Origin: a virus
Length of the DNA: 40,991 bases
IMG/VR virus record: IMGVR_UViG_3300031784_000069
Coordinates: 1-40,991 of that record
Strand: one strand, 5' to 3'
The notes under the pieces are model-generated. The model ran no database searches and was not told where the DNA came from. It saw only the letters and a program-made list of their open reading frames with translations. Shown piece by piece: positions 17,317 through 27,074 of the stretch. The position numbers and the translations under genes were made by a program. Numbering within the stretch: position 1 is the stretch's first letter; every line of letters starts with the position of its first letter.

Positions 17317-20300
17317 TTATCTAACTCCTGCACTTATGTCAACTTGTTGACCACCAAATGGATTCATCACAGGCGTTACGGAACCAGTAACCCCCATGCC
17401 ATTCATTAAAGATCGCAATCTATATGCTACGTCTGCATTGGAGTCCGAAGAGTAACCGAACCGAGGATAGCTTGGATTAGCAAGATTTGCTTCTCTTATC
17501 TGTTGTGGATAGTAACCCATTTGAGACATTTCAAGACCCATGTGTTGGCCTATTTTAATTTTAACAGAATCCATATTAGTATTGGGATGCCACCCTTCCC
17601 AGCCTTCATCTGGCAGCTCGTGTCTGCTGAAATAGTCTGTTAATTCTGGGCGCTTTTCCACCTGCATACCCCATGCAGCTTCGTATATTCTTCTTTCTAA
17701 TCTGCCAGCTGTTGAAAGTATTCTTTCTCTATCTTGCTCTGGAGCATTTATCATTGCCTTAAAGTGTTCTCTTTTTCTTTTAGGAATAGCAAGAGAAAGA
17801 GATTCAACATCTGTTCCATATTTTCCAGTGCCAATATCCTGTATGGGCGCACCATACATTGTTCTTTTTGCTGCAGAACTAAATTGGAAAGCTGCCGCTG
17901 CATCACCAGATGCTTCAGCCATATTGGCTAGTCTTGTATTTTTGACATAAGTTAAAATATCAGAATACTCTTCAAGAGCTAGTTCTTTCTTTCTTTCGGT
18001 TGGAATAAATCTATCCCCAGTTATTGCCTCCTGAAGATTTGCCCCGGCGGAAGCTGCTAGTCCAGTCACTGCACCCAAGCCAGACATAACCAACTTACCT
18101 GGCTGAGTCCTGCCAGCAAAAAGGCCTGCAGCAGCCAAGCTTGCAGAAGCAGCTATTGGATTGCGGTCTGCTGCTTTATTTATCATTGGCTCCACAAAGC
18201 TTTCAAAAGGCCTTTGCCATTCTGGGAAAGTTGCGCCATAAACATTGTTTCTTTCCCAATCCTCAACCGCAGTTTGTTTATTAATAAACTTTCTATTTAT
18301 AAAAGTATCTCTATGCGCAATATATTCTGCTGCACGAGATATATTATGAATTAAAGGATTTGTTCCAGCCTCTGCTGCTGTTTTACCAACATGACTATAT
18401 TCGGAGAAGTTTTCTTTTTGCTGTATAGAGGCTACTCTATTTCTAATGTTATCTGCCTCTAATTTTTCCGAAGGGTCGTTAAGATAACTATCTATTTTTT
18501 TATCTAAATATCTATATTGTTTAGAGTAGGGCGCAACATCTCCTAAGATCTTAAATTGATCTAATAAACCATATCTTCCAGTTTCATCAGAACGAAGTTG
18601 ATTTAGCCTTTCGTATGCCACTCCTGGCAAACGCAATTCTCCTTCTTGGACTTTAGTGAACGGATCTCCTCTAGTAAAGTCTAAGTAATATTCTGGGCCT
18701 GGTAAAAATGGATACTGTTGTCCCATTGTATTTTGTATAGGATTAAGATAATCAACTCCAGTTCTTTCTTTTGGTATAAATCTTCTAGTTATTTCAGAAA
18801 ATTCTATTGAACCAAAGTTCCTTCCACCCAACATCGGAACGTCACCAAGTCCTCCAAGGTTATAGTCCCAAAACTGTCTACTCATTCCGTAAGCTTTAGA
18901 TGCAGACTGAAGAACTGCCCTTTGGGGCTCAAAGTCACCCTGACCATAACCAAAGGATTCCCTAAATGCTGCGCCAGCAAAACCATATATACCCAAGGCT
19001 TCCTGTGTTCTATAGCCAAATTCTTGTATCTGAACCTGTGGATTACCAACAGAAATTGGCGATCCTGCACCAACTATTCTTGGTGGCATCATACCAGGAG
19101 TTTTCGGCGGACCATATGCCATTTGGGCATACTGACTATTTATCTGCCCTATGTTTTGCATCGTTGAATATTTAGCTGTATTCAAAGCTCCAGCTCTACC
19201 TGCTAGCTCGGCGTTTGATGATGCCTGCATACCCGGACCAGGTCCGCCAGAAGACATGCCCATAGACATAATTGGTCCTGCTCCCTGCATAGCTCCGCCA
19301 ATTGACGCTTGACCAAACTGTTGCTGCGGAGCCTGCCCAGGAAGCATAGGCATTGAAATTTGTCGCAAATAAGCGCTAGCATCATATGCGCCAGATTGTC
19401 CTGCCGGAGCATAATTTGATAATGCTTGAGAAACCTCTTGCTCATGCATTTTTATTTGTGGCTTTAGTACTCTTCCAACAGTAGCATTTAAGGCGGGAGT
19501 CAGCGGACCAAATGGACCAGAAAAATATTCTCCAGTAATAGGATACGGTCTATCTTCATAGTGTTTTCTTTCGAAACGATAAGGATCTAAAGGACGCAAT
19601 GGTGATATATCAGTATAGAATAAAGCTCTTTCAATAGGCGAACCATAGGTGTCAGATGTAAACATGGCGCCAGTTTCAATCTTGCGATAAATACTGGGCC
19701 TATAATACATTATCTTTCCGCCCATAAAGGGTGTATTGCCCAAGGGCCAAAAACGACCCTGTCTTATGGGAACCTCTCCTTCAAAAAGCTGCTCTCTCTT
19801 TTCTTCGTAGCTCATACCGCCGGGCATAGCTCCAGCTCCTAGGGCGTGAATTTCTCCAACAGCTTTTGCGGCAGCTCCGACAAAAAATGGAGAATAAACT
19901 CTTTCTCCTCTTGCATCTTTTTCGTTGACCATCCCGCCAATTGTTCTGTCAGCAGTCATAAAGGCCATGCCACCAGCATAAAGTGGCAAAACCCTCTTGC
20001 CTACCATGCCCCTAGCAAACAAGTCTAATGGCGAACCATACTGATTAACGTCTAGCTGTAAGCCTACTGTTCCAAAGTATTTGTTTAATCTTTCAACACC
20101 ATGAGAAACTGCGGCTGATAAATTTGAATAACTCTCTGGACTACTGTACGTATTAATACCAGCAACGCTCTTGAGGGCGCCTATTGGATTTCTAGAAAAT
20201 ACGCTACCAAAAGTAGGAACTAGTAAAACGTCAGCACCGGGGCCAGTTGCGGAACCAAGTGGGTCTGTTGCTAGATGAGATATTTTGAAAGAAGCTGTAC

Positions 20301-23300
20301 TTAATGATGGATATAATAATTTTTTAAATAAACCAAGTCTTCCTATTTCCCCAACTCGTTCAATGGAACCACTAATAAATGGTTGCGCCAATTCTGGAGC
20401 AGACTCTAAAGATTCAATAACGTTTGCTAACGCTCTTCTTTGAACTTCAATCTCTTTTAAGAAAGATCTATTTGCTCTTACCGAGTTAAGGTTAGTTAGT
20501 GCACCAAAGGCCGCAGCTTGTGCTTCAGCTAGTTCACCAGCTGGTATTTCTTTTGCCATGCTTGTCAGTGCTTGGTTTATTTTAATAAAATTTTGACCAA
20601 ATGTTTGTCTAGTGCTATTTGAAACTAATTCATTTCTTTGAATTAGAAACTTAAACATTTCATTTGTTAATTCATCTTCTCTTGAAATAATTGTTGGACT
20701 AACAGAACGAATTTGAGAACCAGACAACAGATCTGCTTCCTCTAATACTTTATTGATCCTGGATCCGCTTTGATATAGCGCAACAGGATCGATGCCCTGT
20801 CTTCTAAGAATATTTGCATCTCTGTCTACGCCTCTAAGCAGGACGTTAGCAAAATCTATTTTTTCCTGAACATTTTGAAGATCGGTAATTTTTTGTCCAT
20901 GATAAGTAGCTAATGCTGGGTCAGCTTCTTCAATTCGCTTCATTGCACGACGAGAAAAGCCAGCTGCACGAGTTCTTCTTCTGAATCCTTCAAAAGCTTC
21001 TAATAAGGCTTTTTCTGAAACCATTTCTTCGCCAGAGGCAACATCGATTACATTAATTTTTTCTACAGTTCCATCAGCGCTTTTTACTATATTTCTTTTT
21101 GCTGTACCAGCTTTGGTAGGGATTTCCTTGCCAGTCATCACTTGTGCAAGGAATCTTGGATTTTCTGGATCAATATTTCTTCTAGAGAATCTAGACAAGA
21201 AGCCAAATACAGAGTTTGGCTGATCATAGTTAATATCAAAAAATTCTCTAAACCTAAATTCTCTTTCTGGCGTCATTCCAAATCTTGATAGGCCAGAAAA
21301 GAATCTGCTTCTAAATGTACCTTCTTGATAACTTAAAGAGTTTAATGACTCAGCATCTCTTTCCGCTGCAGCGTTTCTTGCTGCCCTCGTTAACAATTGC
21401 GAGCTATTCTTAGCTAAAGGTCTAAATGTACCATCTAAAGTCCTAGAAGTATATTGCTGGGCCATGACATTATAATTAAATGCCATAACATTACCTTTTG
21501 TTCTTCCTCCGCTGTAGAACAAATAGAAATCAGCCGACTTATCAGCGCCCTGTAAAAATGGCTGAGAAACTCTACCTTGAATAAACTGGAACGGAGCCCT
21601 TCCGGACATTTCATTAAAAGATTGCTTAGCCGCCAAATCTGCCGGATTAAATCCAAGAACTGGTATTCTTAAATCGTTAGCTAAAAAGTTTCCAACATTT
21701 CTTGCAGACTGTCTTATTCCAGAAACATCTAAAATACTACCAGTCTTAGTTATAAATACATCTGGAAGAACAGAAACGCTAGCAGCGGTTGTCGTTGGAT
21801 CAGCCCTTACCATGCTGGAAGACATTTGATTTATAACGCGCTTGGTCTCATCGTCTACATTTGCAAAAACTCCGCGTTGATTTGCTTCATCAACAGTGAT
21901 TCTTCTTAATCCAAGAAGGTTAAAACCACTAGCAAAAACTCCCGAACTTATTTGTTTTTCTCTAACAAGAAAACTTCTTAATTGACCGGCATCTTTTATG
22001 TTAAGGCCGACCTTACCTAAAGACTCCCCTAATTCTCCTCTTGTTAAATCTCTGCCATCAGCTGTCTTTAGCCTCATGCCTAATCTTTGAGCTGATCTTT
22101 TAACTAAGAAATCTTTTTGTGCGTAAGAAAGATTATCTAAATCTAGGAAATCTTCAAAATCTGCTTTTTTAGTTTTTAAGACTTTTCCAGCTACCTTAAC
22201 CATTCCTTGTTCCTGGAATGCCTTATAAGCTTTGTTTGCCTTTCCTTTTAATGCTGCCTGGAATTGTGCGCCAGTGAAAAGTCTGTTAGCGTCGATAATA
22301 GAATCTTTTAGTACATCAGAATTTCCGACTTTTTGTACGAACTCATCGGCCCTAGTTTTTGCAAGAGTGCCCTTGAATCTATTTATGATTTCATCAAATG
22401 GCTCATCTCCATCGAGTAGTATTTTGGTTTCGCCTATAGTTACTCTTCTAGAGGGCTCCATTGCAGTTTTGCTAACGTCAATGTCGTCAACAAATTTTGC
22501 TATTGTTCTTGCAAACTCATCTCTATCTGAAGTTGCAGTTCTTTCCATTAAGGATTTATATAAAACTTTTTTATACTCAGTTTGTTCTATTCCCTTATAA
22601 AACTCTGATGCATAGAAGTTATCTGATCCAGCCGGACCACCAAATGTTCTAGCAATCTTGCTAGCCATAGTCGTCATTCTATTAGAGGAGTTCGCCTGAA
22701 GGTTGCCGACTATTCCCTTTAGTTCTGTTCTAAAAGCATTTGGATTAGCTGCGCCATATCTCTGCACAGCTGCATCAAAATCAATAGCTCTCGTTATTAC
22801 ATCGTAGCCGTAGCCAACTTTACGGAATTGATTTATACCCTGCCTTACGGCACTTCCAACACCTCTTAGTCCCGGAAATAAATCTAAATACCCAGAATTG
22901 CCACTGGCGTCATTGCCAAACGCATACTGCGTTGCTACGTTTCTAGCTCTTTTTAATTTTGAGCCCTTAGAATCCTCATAGATCTGTTTTGCTCTTAAGT
23001 TTCTTGTTCGCGAAAGAATTGCATTAATGTCAACTCTTTGCTGACTATACTCTGTGGTTGCAGCTTTAATTGCTCCACTAGTTTGAGCAGAAACCTTTAA
23101 ACCCTTTTGAGTTATGTCTGCCAGGTCATGACCAACCTCTGACAACATGTCGGCTAGATTGACAAATGCCCTTGAAGATCTTGTTTTTAAATCAGTTGTA
23201 CCGGTAGACCTAGCTAGGTCTGACATAGAATATCTAAAATTAGATAAGGATGACCTTGCGTTGCCAATGGCAGCGCCACCAACCTCCATTGGAATCATCA

Positions 23301-24012
23301 TGGTAACTAGGTTAATGGTAGAGTCCTTAACGAAGTCCGTAACTACGTCTACAGGATTGTACCATTTGACCTTAGAATCGTCTCTACCGCCAAAAATTGG
23401 ATCAACTATAGCTTTCTGGCCAACATACATTGCTGGCAGCTCATAGGGCATTCTACGGGCCATAGAGACCAAACGGGACTGAGCTTCTTCTCGGAAGCCC
23501 CATATTCCCGCAGTCTCGTATTCTATACCCTTACCACTTTTGCTGATTTCTCCAGCAGTCCAGTGATAGCCTCTATCTGTATGCTTAATGACGCCGGTAG
23601 TTAATTTACCTTCTGCGGTTTCAAAAACAAGTCTTGAATAAGGATCTATTTGATCAGGAGTATTCCCATCTATCATTCGGCTAACGCCAGAAAGTTCGTC
23701 GAATTCTCTTCTGATTTTAGGAAATACATTAACAATATTTGAAGCAAATCTGCTTGCTCCACTATCCGCTCTGTCTTGAACTGTTTTGGCTAGCTTTAGA
23801 CCACCTTGTTTTGTTATCTTAGACAAAACAAAAGCTGAAGCCATGGTAGTGGCTGCCGTAGATACAAATCTTAAAACAGGGTGATTATTTAAGGCCTTTG
23901 AGATAAAAGACGAATTAGGGGCATCGCCCCTTTCTTCGTCTATCATTGTAGGAACATCTCTGGATGTTACGCTATAACCTAAGTTATGAATAGGCCCTGG
24001 ATCTCTAATCAA
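17317..24012 (-). CDS. Probable tape measure protein (2231 aa)
   Basis: This probably sets tail length and occupies the tube lumen before DNA passage. It is the first giant gene after two small chaperone-like genes, the usual tape-measure position. It has an N-terminal hydrophobic segment (about 46-64), long charged helical regions, a Pro/Gly/Met/Gln-rich flexible region (about 1538-1655), and a Gly/Ala-rich hydrophobic stretch near the C-terminus (about 1948-1998). A fully helical 2231-residue ruler would span roughly 335 nm at 0.15 nm per residue. The start is TTG at 24012: an in-frame TAG lies three codons upstream, AGGAAA sits seven bases before the TTG, and the first in-frame ATG would remove 22 residues. 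No peptidase or lytic domain is visible. The middle is unusually rich in Arg, Tyr and Pro for a tape measure, so another lumen role is possible. Confidence 0.78.
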   Translation of the reverse strand: MIRDPGPIHNLGYSVTSRDVPTMIDEERGDAPNSSFISKALNNHPVLRFVSTAATTMASAFVLSKITKQGGLKLAKTVQDRADSGASRFASNIVNVFPKIRREFDELSGVSRMIDGNTPDQIDPYSRLVFETAEGKLTTGVIKHTDRGYHWTAGEISKSGKGIEYETAGIWGFREEAQSRLVSMARRMPYELPAMYVGQKAIVDPIFGGRDDSKVKWYNPVDVVTDFVKDSTINLVTMMIPMEVGGAAIGNARSSLSNFRYSMSDLARSTGTTDLKTRSSRAFVNLADMLSEVGHDLADITQKGLKVSAQTSGAIKAATTEYSQQRVDINAILSRTRNLRAKQIYEDSKGSKLKRARNVATQYAFGNDASGNSGYLDLFPGLRGVGSAVRQGINQFRKVGYGYDVITRAIDFDAAVQRYGAANPNAFRTELKGIVGNLQANSSNRMTTMASKIARTFGGPAGSDNFYASEFYKGIEQTEYKKVLYKSLMERTATSDRDEFARTIAKFVDDIDVSKTAMEPSRRVTIGETKILLDGDEPFDEIINRFKGTLAKTRADEFVQKVGNSDVLKDSIIDANRLFTGAQFQAALKGKANKAYKAFQEQGMVKVAGKVLKTKKADFEDFLDLDNLSYAQKDFLVKRSAQRLGMRLKTADGRDLTRGELGESLGKVGLNIKDAGQLRSFLVREKQISSGVFASGFNLLGLRRITVDEANQRGVFANVDDETKRVINQMSSSMVRADPTTTAASVSVLPDVFITKTGSILDVSGIRQSARNVGNFLANDLRIPVLGFNPADLAAKQSFNEMSGRAPFQFIQGRVSQPFLQGADKSADFYLFYSGGRTKGNVMAFNYNVMAQQYTSRTLDGTFRPLAKNSSQLLTRAARNAAAERDAESLNSLSYQEGTFRSRFFSGLSRFGMTPEREFRFREFFDINYDQPNSVFGFLSRFSRRNIDPENPRFLAQVMTGKEIPTKAGTAKRNIVKSADGTVEKINVIDVASGEEMVSEKALLEAFEGFRRRTRAAGFSRRAMKRIEEADPALATYHGQKITDLQNVQEKIDFANVLLRGVDRDANILRRQGIDPVALYQSGSRINKVLEEADLLSGSQIRSVSPTIISREDELTNEMFKFLIQRNELVSNSTRQTFGQNFIKINQALTSMAKEIPAGELAEAQAAAFGALTNLNSVRANRSFLKEIEVQRRALANVIESLESAPELAQPFISGSIERVGEIGRLGLFKKLLYPSLSTASFKISHLATDPLGSATGPGADVLLVPTFGSVFSRNPIGALKSVAGINTYSSPESYSNLSAAVSHGVERLNKYFGTVGLQLDVNQYGSPLDLFARGMVGKRVLPLYAGGMAFMTADRTIGGMVNEKDARGERVYSPFFVGAAAKAVGEIHALGAGAMPGGMSYEEKREQLFEGEVPIRQGRFWPLGNTPFMGGKIMYYRPSIYRKIETGAMFTSDTYGSPIERALFYTDISPLRPLDPYRFERKHYEDRPYPITGEYFSGPFGPLTPALNATVGRVLKPQIKMHEQEVSQALSNYAPAGQSGAYDASAYLRQISMPMLPGQAPQQQFGQASIGGAMQGAGPIMSMGMSSGGPGPGMQASSNAELAGRAGALNTAKYSTMQNIGQINSQYAQMAYGPPKTPGMMPPRIVGAGSPISVGNPQVQIQEFGYRTQEALGIYGFAGAAFRESFGYGQGDFEPQRAVLQSASKAYGMSRQFWDYNLGGLGDVPMLGGRNFGSIEFSEITRRFIPKERTGVDYLNPIQNTMGQQYPFLPGPEYYLDFTRGDPFTKVQEGELRLPGVAYERLNQLRSDETGRYGLLDQFKILGDVAPYSKQYRYLDKKIDSYLNDPSEKLEADNIRNRVASIQQKENFSEYSHVGKTAAEAGTNPLIHNISRAAEYIAHRDTFINRKFINKQTAVEDWERNNVYGATFPEWQRPFESFVEPMINKAADRNPIAASASLAAAGLFAGRTQPGKLVMSGLGAVTGLAASAGANLQEAITGDRFIPTERKKELALEEYSDILTYVKNTRLANMAEASGDAAAAFQFSSAAKRTMYGAPIQDIGTGKYGTDVESLSLAIPKRKREHFKAMINAPEQDRERILSTAGRLERRIYEAAWGMQVEKRPELTDYFSRHELPDEGWEGWHPNTNMDSVKIKIGQHMGLEMSQMGYYPQQIREANLANPSYPRFGYSSDSNADVAYRLRSLMNGMGVTGSVTPVMNPFGGQQVDISAGVR

Positions 24013-24025
24013 CTTTGTTTCCTAC

Positions 24026-24655
24026 CTATTTCATACCCCACAGCTTTTGAGCGATAGGATCTTCATATTGAGCCTCTCCATCTTTCTTAGAAAGATTATG
24101 CCTAGCTGCAGAAATTTTTCTCTTTTGCTCTTCCTCTTCAGGATCAATTAACTGAATCTTTAGATCAGTAGATTCCATGCCATTGGCATTCTGTTTTATC
24201 TCAATAATCTTTTCAGATAAAGCTACTTTTTCTGCTAATTCAGAAAATGTCATATCCTCCAAGTCTTCTGGAGCATATGATGTTATAGTAGCCAAAACAA
24301 AGGCTTTCATTAAATTCTTAACATCATTTGCTTCAACTCTTTTTTCTTCAAGAATTCTTTTAGCAATCGATGCGCTAAAGAAACCGGAAATATCAAGTAT
24401 TTCCGAAGAGAGATTAGCAACTATACCGGGAGGTATTGTCATAGTGTCAAAACCCTCTGGGTATATGACAGCATATTCGAGTATGATGTCTTCTATATCA
24501 GAGGAGTCAATATCTTCTAACGTTTTTAGATAAAGAATTTTATCATATTCTTTAAAAGTTAATTCTCTAAAAACAACAGTTTGATTTTTTATATCAACAC
24601 TATAAATGTTGCCGTATTTATTTTTTAAAGAAAAAATAATATCAGCTGTTAACAT
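24026..24655 (-). CDS. Tail-assembly chaperone-like protein, second of a tandem pair
   Basis: This 209-residue acidic, helical protein lies directly before the giant tape-measure-like gene, where phages encode chaperones that coat the tape measure (lambda gpG/gpGT, P2 E/E'). It is a diverged paralog of the protein encoded just upstream. Both share the pattern KxxYGxIYxxxI....VVxRxL..xEYxxI, then an acidic helix, then YP and a final xLxSxxxSxExLxxSGF motif. It starts at ATG 24655, one base after the neighbour's TAA. The ribosome binding site is weak, so translation is probably coupled. The C-terminal third, rich in charged residues, is absent from the neighbour. Chaperone function is inferred from position. 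Confidence 0.7.
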   Translation of the reverse strand: MLTADIIFSLKNKYGNIYSVDIKNQTVVFRELTFKEYDKILYLKTLEDIDSSDIEDIILEYAVIYPEGFDTMTIPPGIVANLSSEILDISGFFSASIAKRILEEKRVEANDVKNLMKAFVLATITSYAPEDLEDMTFSELAEKVALSEKIIEIKQNANGMESTDLKIQLIDPEEEEQKRKISAARHNLSKKDGEAQYEDPIAQKLWGMK

Positions 24656-24656
24656 T

Positions 24657-25214
24657 TTATAACTGTCTTACCTCTAGGGCTACGAAACCGGAAGCTTCTA
24701 GTACTTCTTGGGATATTAATGATGGCAGTCCGGCCATAAAGCCAACGGAGTTATTTTTATCAAATCTAGGATAAAGCATGCATAATTCTGCTATAGTTTC
24801 TTCGTTCCATAGATTTGCCTCTGCAGTAGAGAGCTGCCCGGATTGTACTAGCTGCTCCATTTTTTTGACGATCTGCTTATATTCTGCTCTATTTAATACT
24901 CTCCAGACGACATGCTTATCGTATGTAATTGAAGTTACATAAATGTCGCCATATTGCTTTTTCCACTCTTTAACAAGACCGGCCTTGGGACCATTTTTCC
25001 AAATTTCTTCTTCATCCGGCACTTCTTCTATGTCAGTATACTGCTTGTCTTCGTTGTCGTCGGCAATGTCGTCTAGGAATTGCTGATCATCCTCAAGCTC
25101 AACATCAATAGCATTAGGATCATCTGATCCAGTCAATGTGAAGTTAATTTCTTGAGCGCTTGTAGTGTCTTCAATCTCTAGATTTTGCAAAACAACTTTT
25201 CTTTTACTATCCAT
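24657..25214 (-). CDS. Tail-assembly chaperone-like protein, first of a tandem pair
   Basis: This 185-residue protein starts at ATG 25214 behind a strong AAGGAG site. Residues 1-75 are very acidic and probably disordered. Residues 85-178 are homologous to residues 11-93 of the next gene product (YGDIYVTSITYDKHVVWRVL here, YGNIYSVDIKNQTVVFREL there; both then have EY and a late SGF). The position before the tape measure, the small size and the acidic character fit a tail-assembly chaperone. I see no convincing slippery sequence at the junction. Because the two products are homologous, they look like duplicated genes and not a frameshift pair. Confidence 0.7.
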   Translation of the reverse strand: MDSKRKVVLQNLEIEDTTSAQEINFTLTGSDDPNAIDVELEDDQQFLDDIADDNEDKQYTDIEEVPDEEEIWKNGPKAGLVKEWKKQYGDIYVTSITYDKHVVWRVLNRAEYKQIVKKMEQLVQSGQLSTAEANLWNEETIAELCMLYPRFDKNNSVGFMAGLPSLISQEVLEASGFVALEVRQL

Positions 25215-25241
25215 GATATCTCCTTAAACTAATCATTGTAC

Positions 25242-25247
25242 ATTATA
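25242..25247 (-). promoter_or_regulatory. Possible -10 box before the chaperone genes
   Basis: The minus strand has an exact TATAAT 27 bases before the ATG at 25214, in the only short gap (39 bases) around here. The matching -35 position is poor (TTTAGC with a 17-base spacer). In AT-rich DNA this could be chance. Confidence 0.25.
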
Positions 25248-25253
25248 TCATAA

Positions 25254-26255
25254 TCATATTATAGGGGCTAAACCACCTAACGTTTGACCCCAATTTGTTA
25301 CATAATTTAAATTCTCCGCAATTGCCAAAGGAGCCAATGGACCAGAAGACACATTTGCAGCAGATGCTCTCTTTATGAAGGTCGTATCTACTTCTGTAAA
25401 ATAATGGTCTCTTGCCATAAATTGATATGTCTCCACAACTGGCTGCCCACCGGGCGCATAGACTGTCGACATGTTAATTAAATTGACTTCTTGAACAACA
25501 ATTTTCATTGGAGAACTTAAAGAAGTAGACTTTACAACTCTTTGATTAACATCTGACAACATTGTCCTAGACAAATTATCTAGGGAGCCATTAAATTCTA
25601 CATCATTTGTATCTGTTTGAAACAGATTTTTTGGCGACAAAGCCACCTCTTCCATACCGTAAACTATAACAAAGTTAAATGGCGGATGAGCACTAAAAAT
25701 ATTCTTATCGGAATCTAAAACGTTTTTAGCAAAAGGGTCCTCTGTGATTCTATCTAATTGGCCCATTTCCCAATATTTATTCATTAAAGCTTCGTCTTCT
25801 TCTGTTTCTAACTGACTTCTTAAATTAGACAATATTCTTCCAGGAGCTCTTTTGTCTGTTGCCAATTCAGATCTCGTTATTGCAGCTTTCTCTAAAAGAT
25901 CTGTCATTCTTCTGGGATATCTTGTATATAGGGCAATTTCTCCAGTTATAATTCTGGTGCCATACATTATTGCATCGTAATTGTATGACCAGAAACCATA
26001 CAGTGGTTGCTTTTCCTGGCGCACATTAAAAGCAAAAGTTGCTATATCTAATTCATCATCAGGATGGAACAAGCCATCAATAAAGATTCTAATATCTTCT
26101 CCGCTGAAATAATAATCATAATAATTACTAAATCTTTTATCGGTATTAGTTCCGCCACTCCAAGTTAAATCAAGCTTTTCGTTTACGGGATTAAATTCTT
26201 TTCTAGCGTTATTTGAAAATACCCCAGGAAAAACCTGAGCTATTGGTGCAGGCAT
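25254..26255 (-). CDS. Tube-fold tail protein (third, most diverged paralog)
   Basis: This 333-residue protein is placed third in a row of tube-like genes. It keeps the family pattern in order: a strand with RQEKQPLYGF (about 79-88), a YGTRIITGEIALYT strand (about 98-111) matching the RGIAGSLIFTVF of its neighbours, then FNFVIVYG, and finally MKIVVQEVNLIN with ETYQFMARD. It is longer than the others through an insertion (about 120-190). The ATG at 26255 has a GAAAGGT site. Likely roles are a baseplate tube-initiator or a ring at one end of the tube. The family link is inferred by eye and moderate; the exact role is unknown. Confidence 0.7.
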   Translation of the reverse strand: MPAPIAQVFPGVFSNNARKEFNPVNEKLDLTWSGGTNTDKRFSNYYDYYFSGEDIRIFIDGLFHPDDELDIATFAFNVRQEKQPLYGFWSYNYDAIMYGTRIITGEIALYTRYPRRMTDLLEKAAITRSELATDKRAPGRILSNLRSQLETEEDEALMNKYWEMGQLDRITEDPFAKNVLDSDKNIFSAHPPFNFVIVYGMEEVALSPKNLFQTDTNDVEFNGSLDNLSRTMLSDVNQRVVKSTSLSSPMKIVVQEVNLINMSTVYAPGGQPVVETYQFMARDHYFTEVDTTFIKRASAANVSSGPLAPLAIAENLNYVTNWGQTLGGLAPII

Positions 26256-26267
26256 AGCGTTACCTTT

Positions 26268-27065
26268 CTATAGGTGCAATCTTCCAGGCTGAATAACCTG
26301 GGCTGGAACTGTGGGTTTATTATATTTTGTATTATAATAAGCTGTTTCTTCAGCTTGACTTTGTAGCTGAGCAAGATCCGTTATAATCAAATCGCCAAAA
26401 ACATTTGTACTAATTTGATCCCTAGCCTTCATTTCATCTGTATAAGAAGTATCTCTTGATACAGTGCTGTCATTTGGCATTCTTACTAGTGGTTGTATTC
26501 CTCTAGCCATGTAAGTGTAGGTCTGCTCTGTAATTAAGTCGTCTACAGACAGGGTTTGGCCTTCGTCAACTATTGTTACTCCAAATATTTTCATTTTTGA
26601 ACCGAGACCGTATTCATTGAAAAATGTAATAACAATATCAAATGGCGGCAACATGTCCGCTAGAGGGGCAAAGTATCCAGTTTTTCTTGCCAGATATTGC
26701 TTAAACTCTTTTATTCTATAAAAAGCGTATTCGTTAAATACTGTAAAGATGAGGCTGCCAGCTATAGTTCTTCCACCCTTAATAAAGCCCCGAACATTAA
26801 CGTGACCAAGGGTTCTTACTGGGGAATTTTCTCTGTGGACAGAATATGATATAGTCTGTAACTCTCCTAGATTTATAGAATCGCCTTGAGACTCAACATT
26901 TCCATCTGGACCGATAATCGGCAAAACGATTGTCGCAACAGCGTCTGCCCCAGAGTATGACATTGTTGATAGATATTTTTCCCAGTCATAAAGGTCATTA
27001 CCACTTTGCTGAACTGCTTCTTCTTGTTTACTTTTTCTAAAAGTAAATGTCTTAATTTCTGCCAT
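26268..27065 (-). CDS. Tube-fold tail protein (second paralog)
   Basis: This 265-residue protein is clearly related to the tube protein encoded just upstream. Shared features are ISYSVHREN, a Gly/Arg loop, IAGSLIFTVF (101-110), PPFDIVITFFNEYG and a late TEQTYTYMARGI strand. The start is set at 27065 (MAEIKTFTF), eight bases after GGAG. An in-frame ATG 45 bases upstream lies at the edge of the terminator hairpin and has no such site. It may be a tube-end or baseplate-proximal ring, or a minor tube component. A terminator before it suggests lower expression than the main tube gene. Confidence 0.8.
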   Translation of the reverse strand: MAEIKTFTFRKSKQEEAVQQSGNDLYDWEKYLSTMSYSGADAVATIVLPIIGPDGNVESQGDSINLGELQTISYSVHRENSPVRTLGHVNVRGFIKGGRTIAGSLIFTVFNEYAFYRIKEFKQYLARKTGYFAPLADMLPPFDIVITFFNEYGLGSKMKIFGVTIVDEGQTLSVDDLITEQTYTYMARGIQPLVRMPNDSTVSRDTSYTDEMKARDQISTNVFGDLIITDLAQLQSQAEETAYYNTKYNKPTVPAQVIQPGRLHL

Positions 27066-27074
27066 TAAAATCTC

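Noticed and set aside
24640-24670. Programmed frameshift joining the two chaperone-like genes
   Set aside because: No convincing slippery heptamer is seen at the junction, and the two products are homologous along their cores, as expected for duplicated genes.
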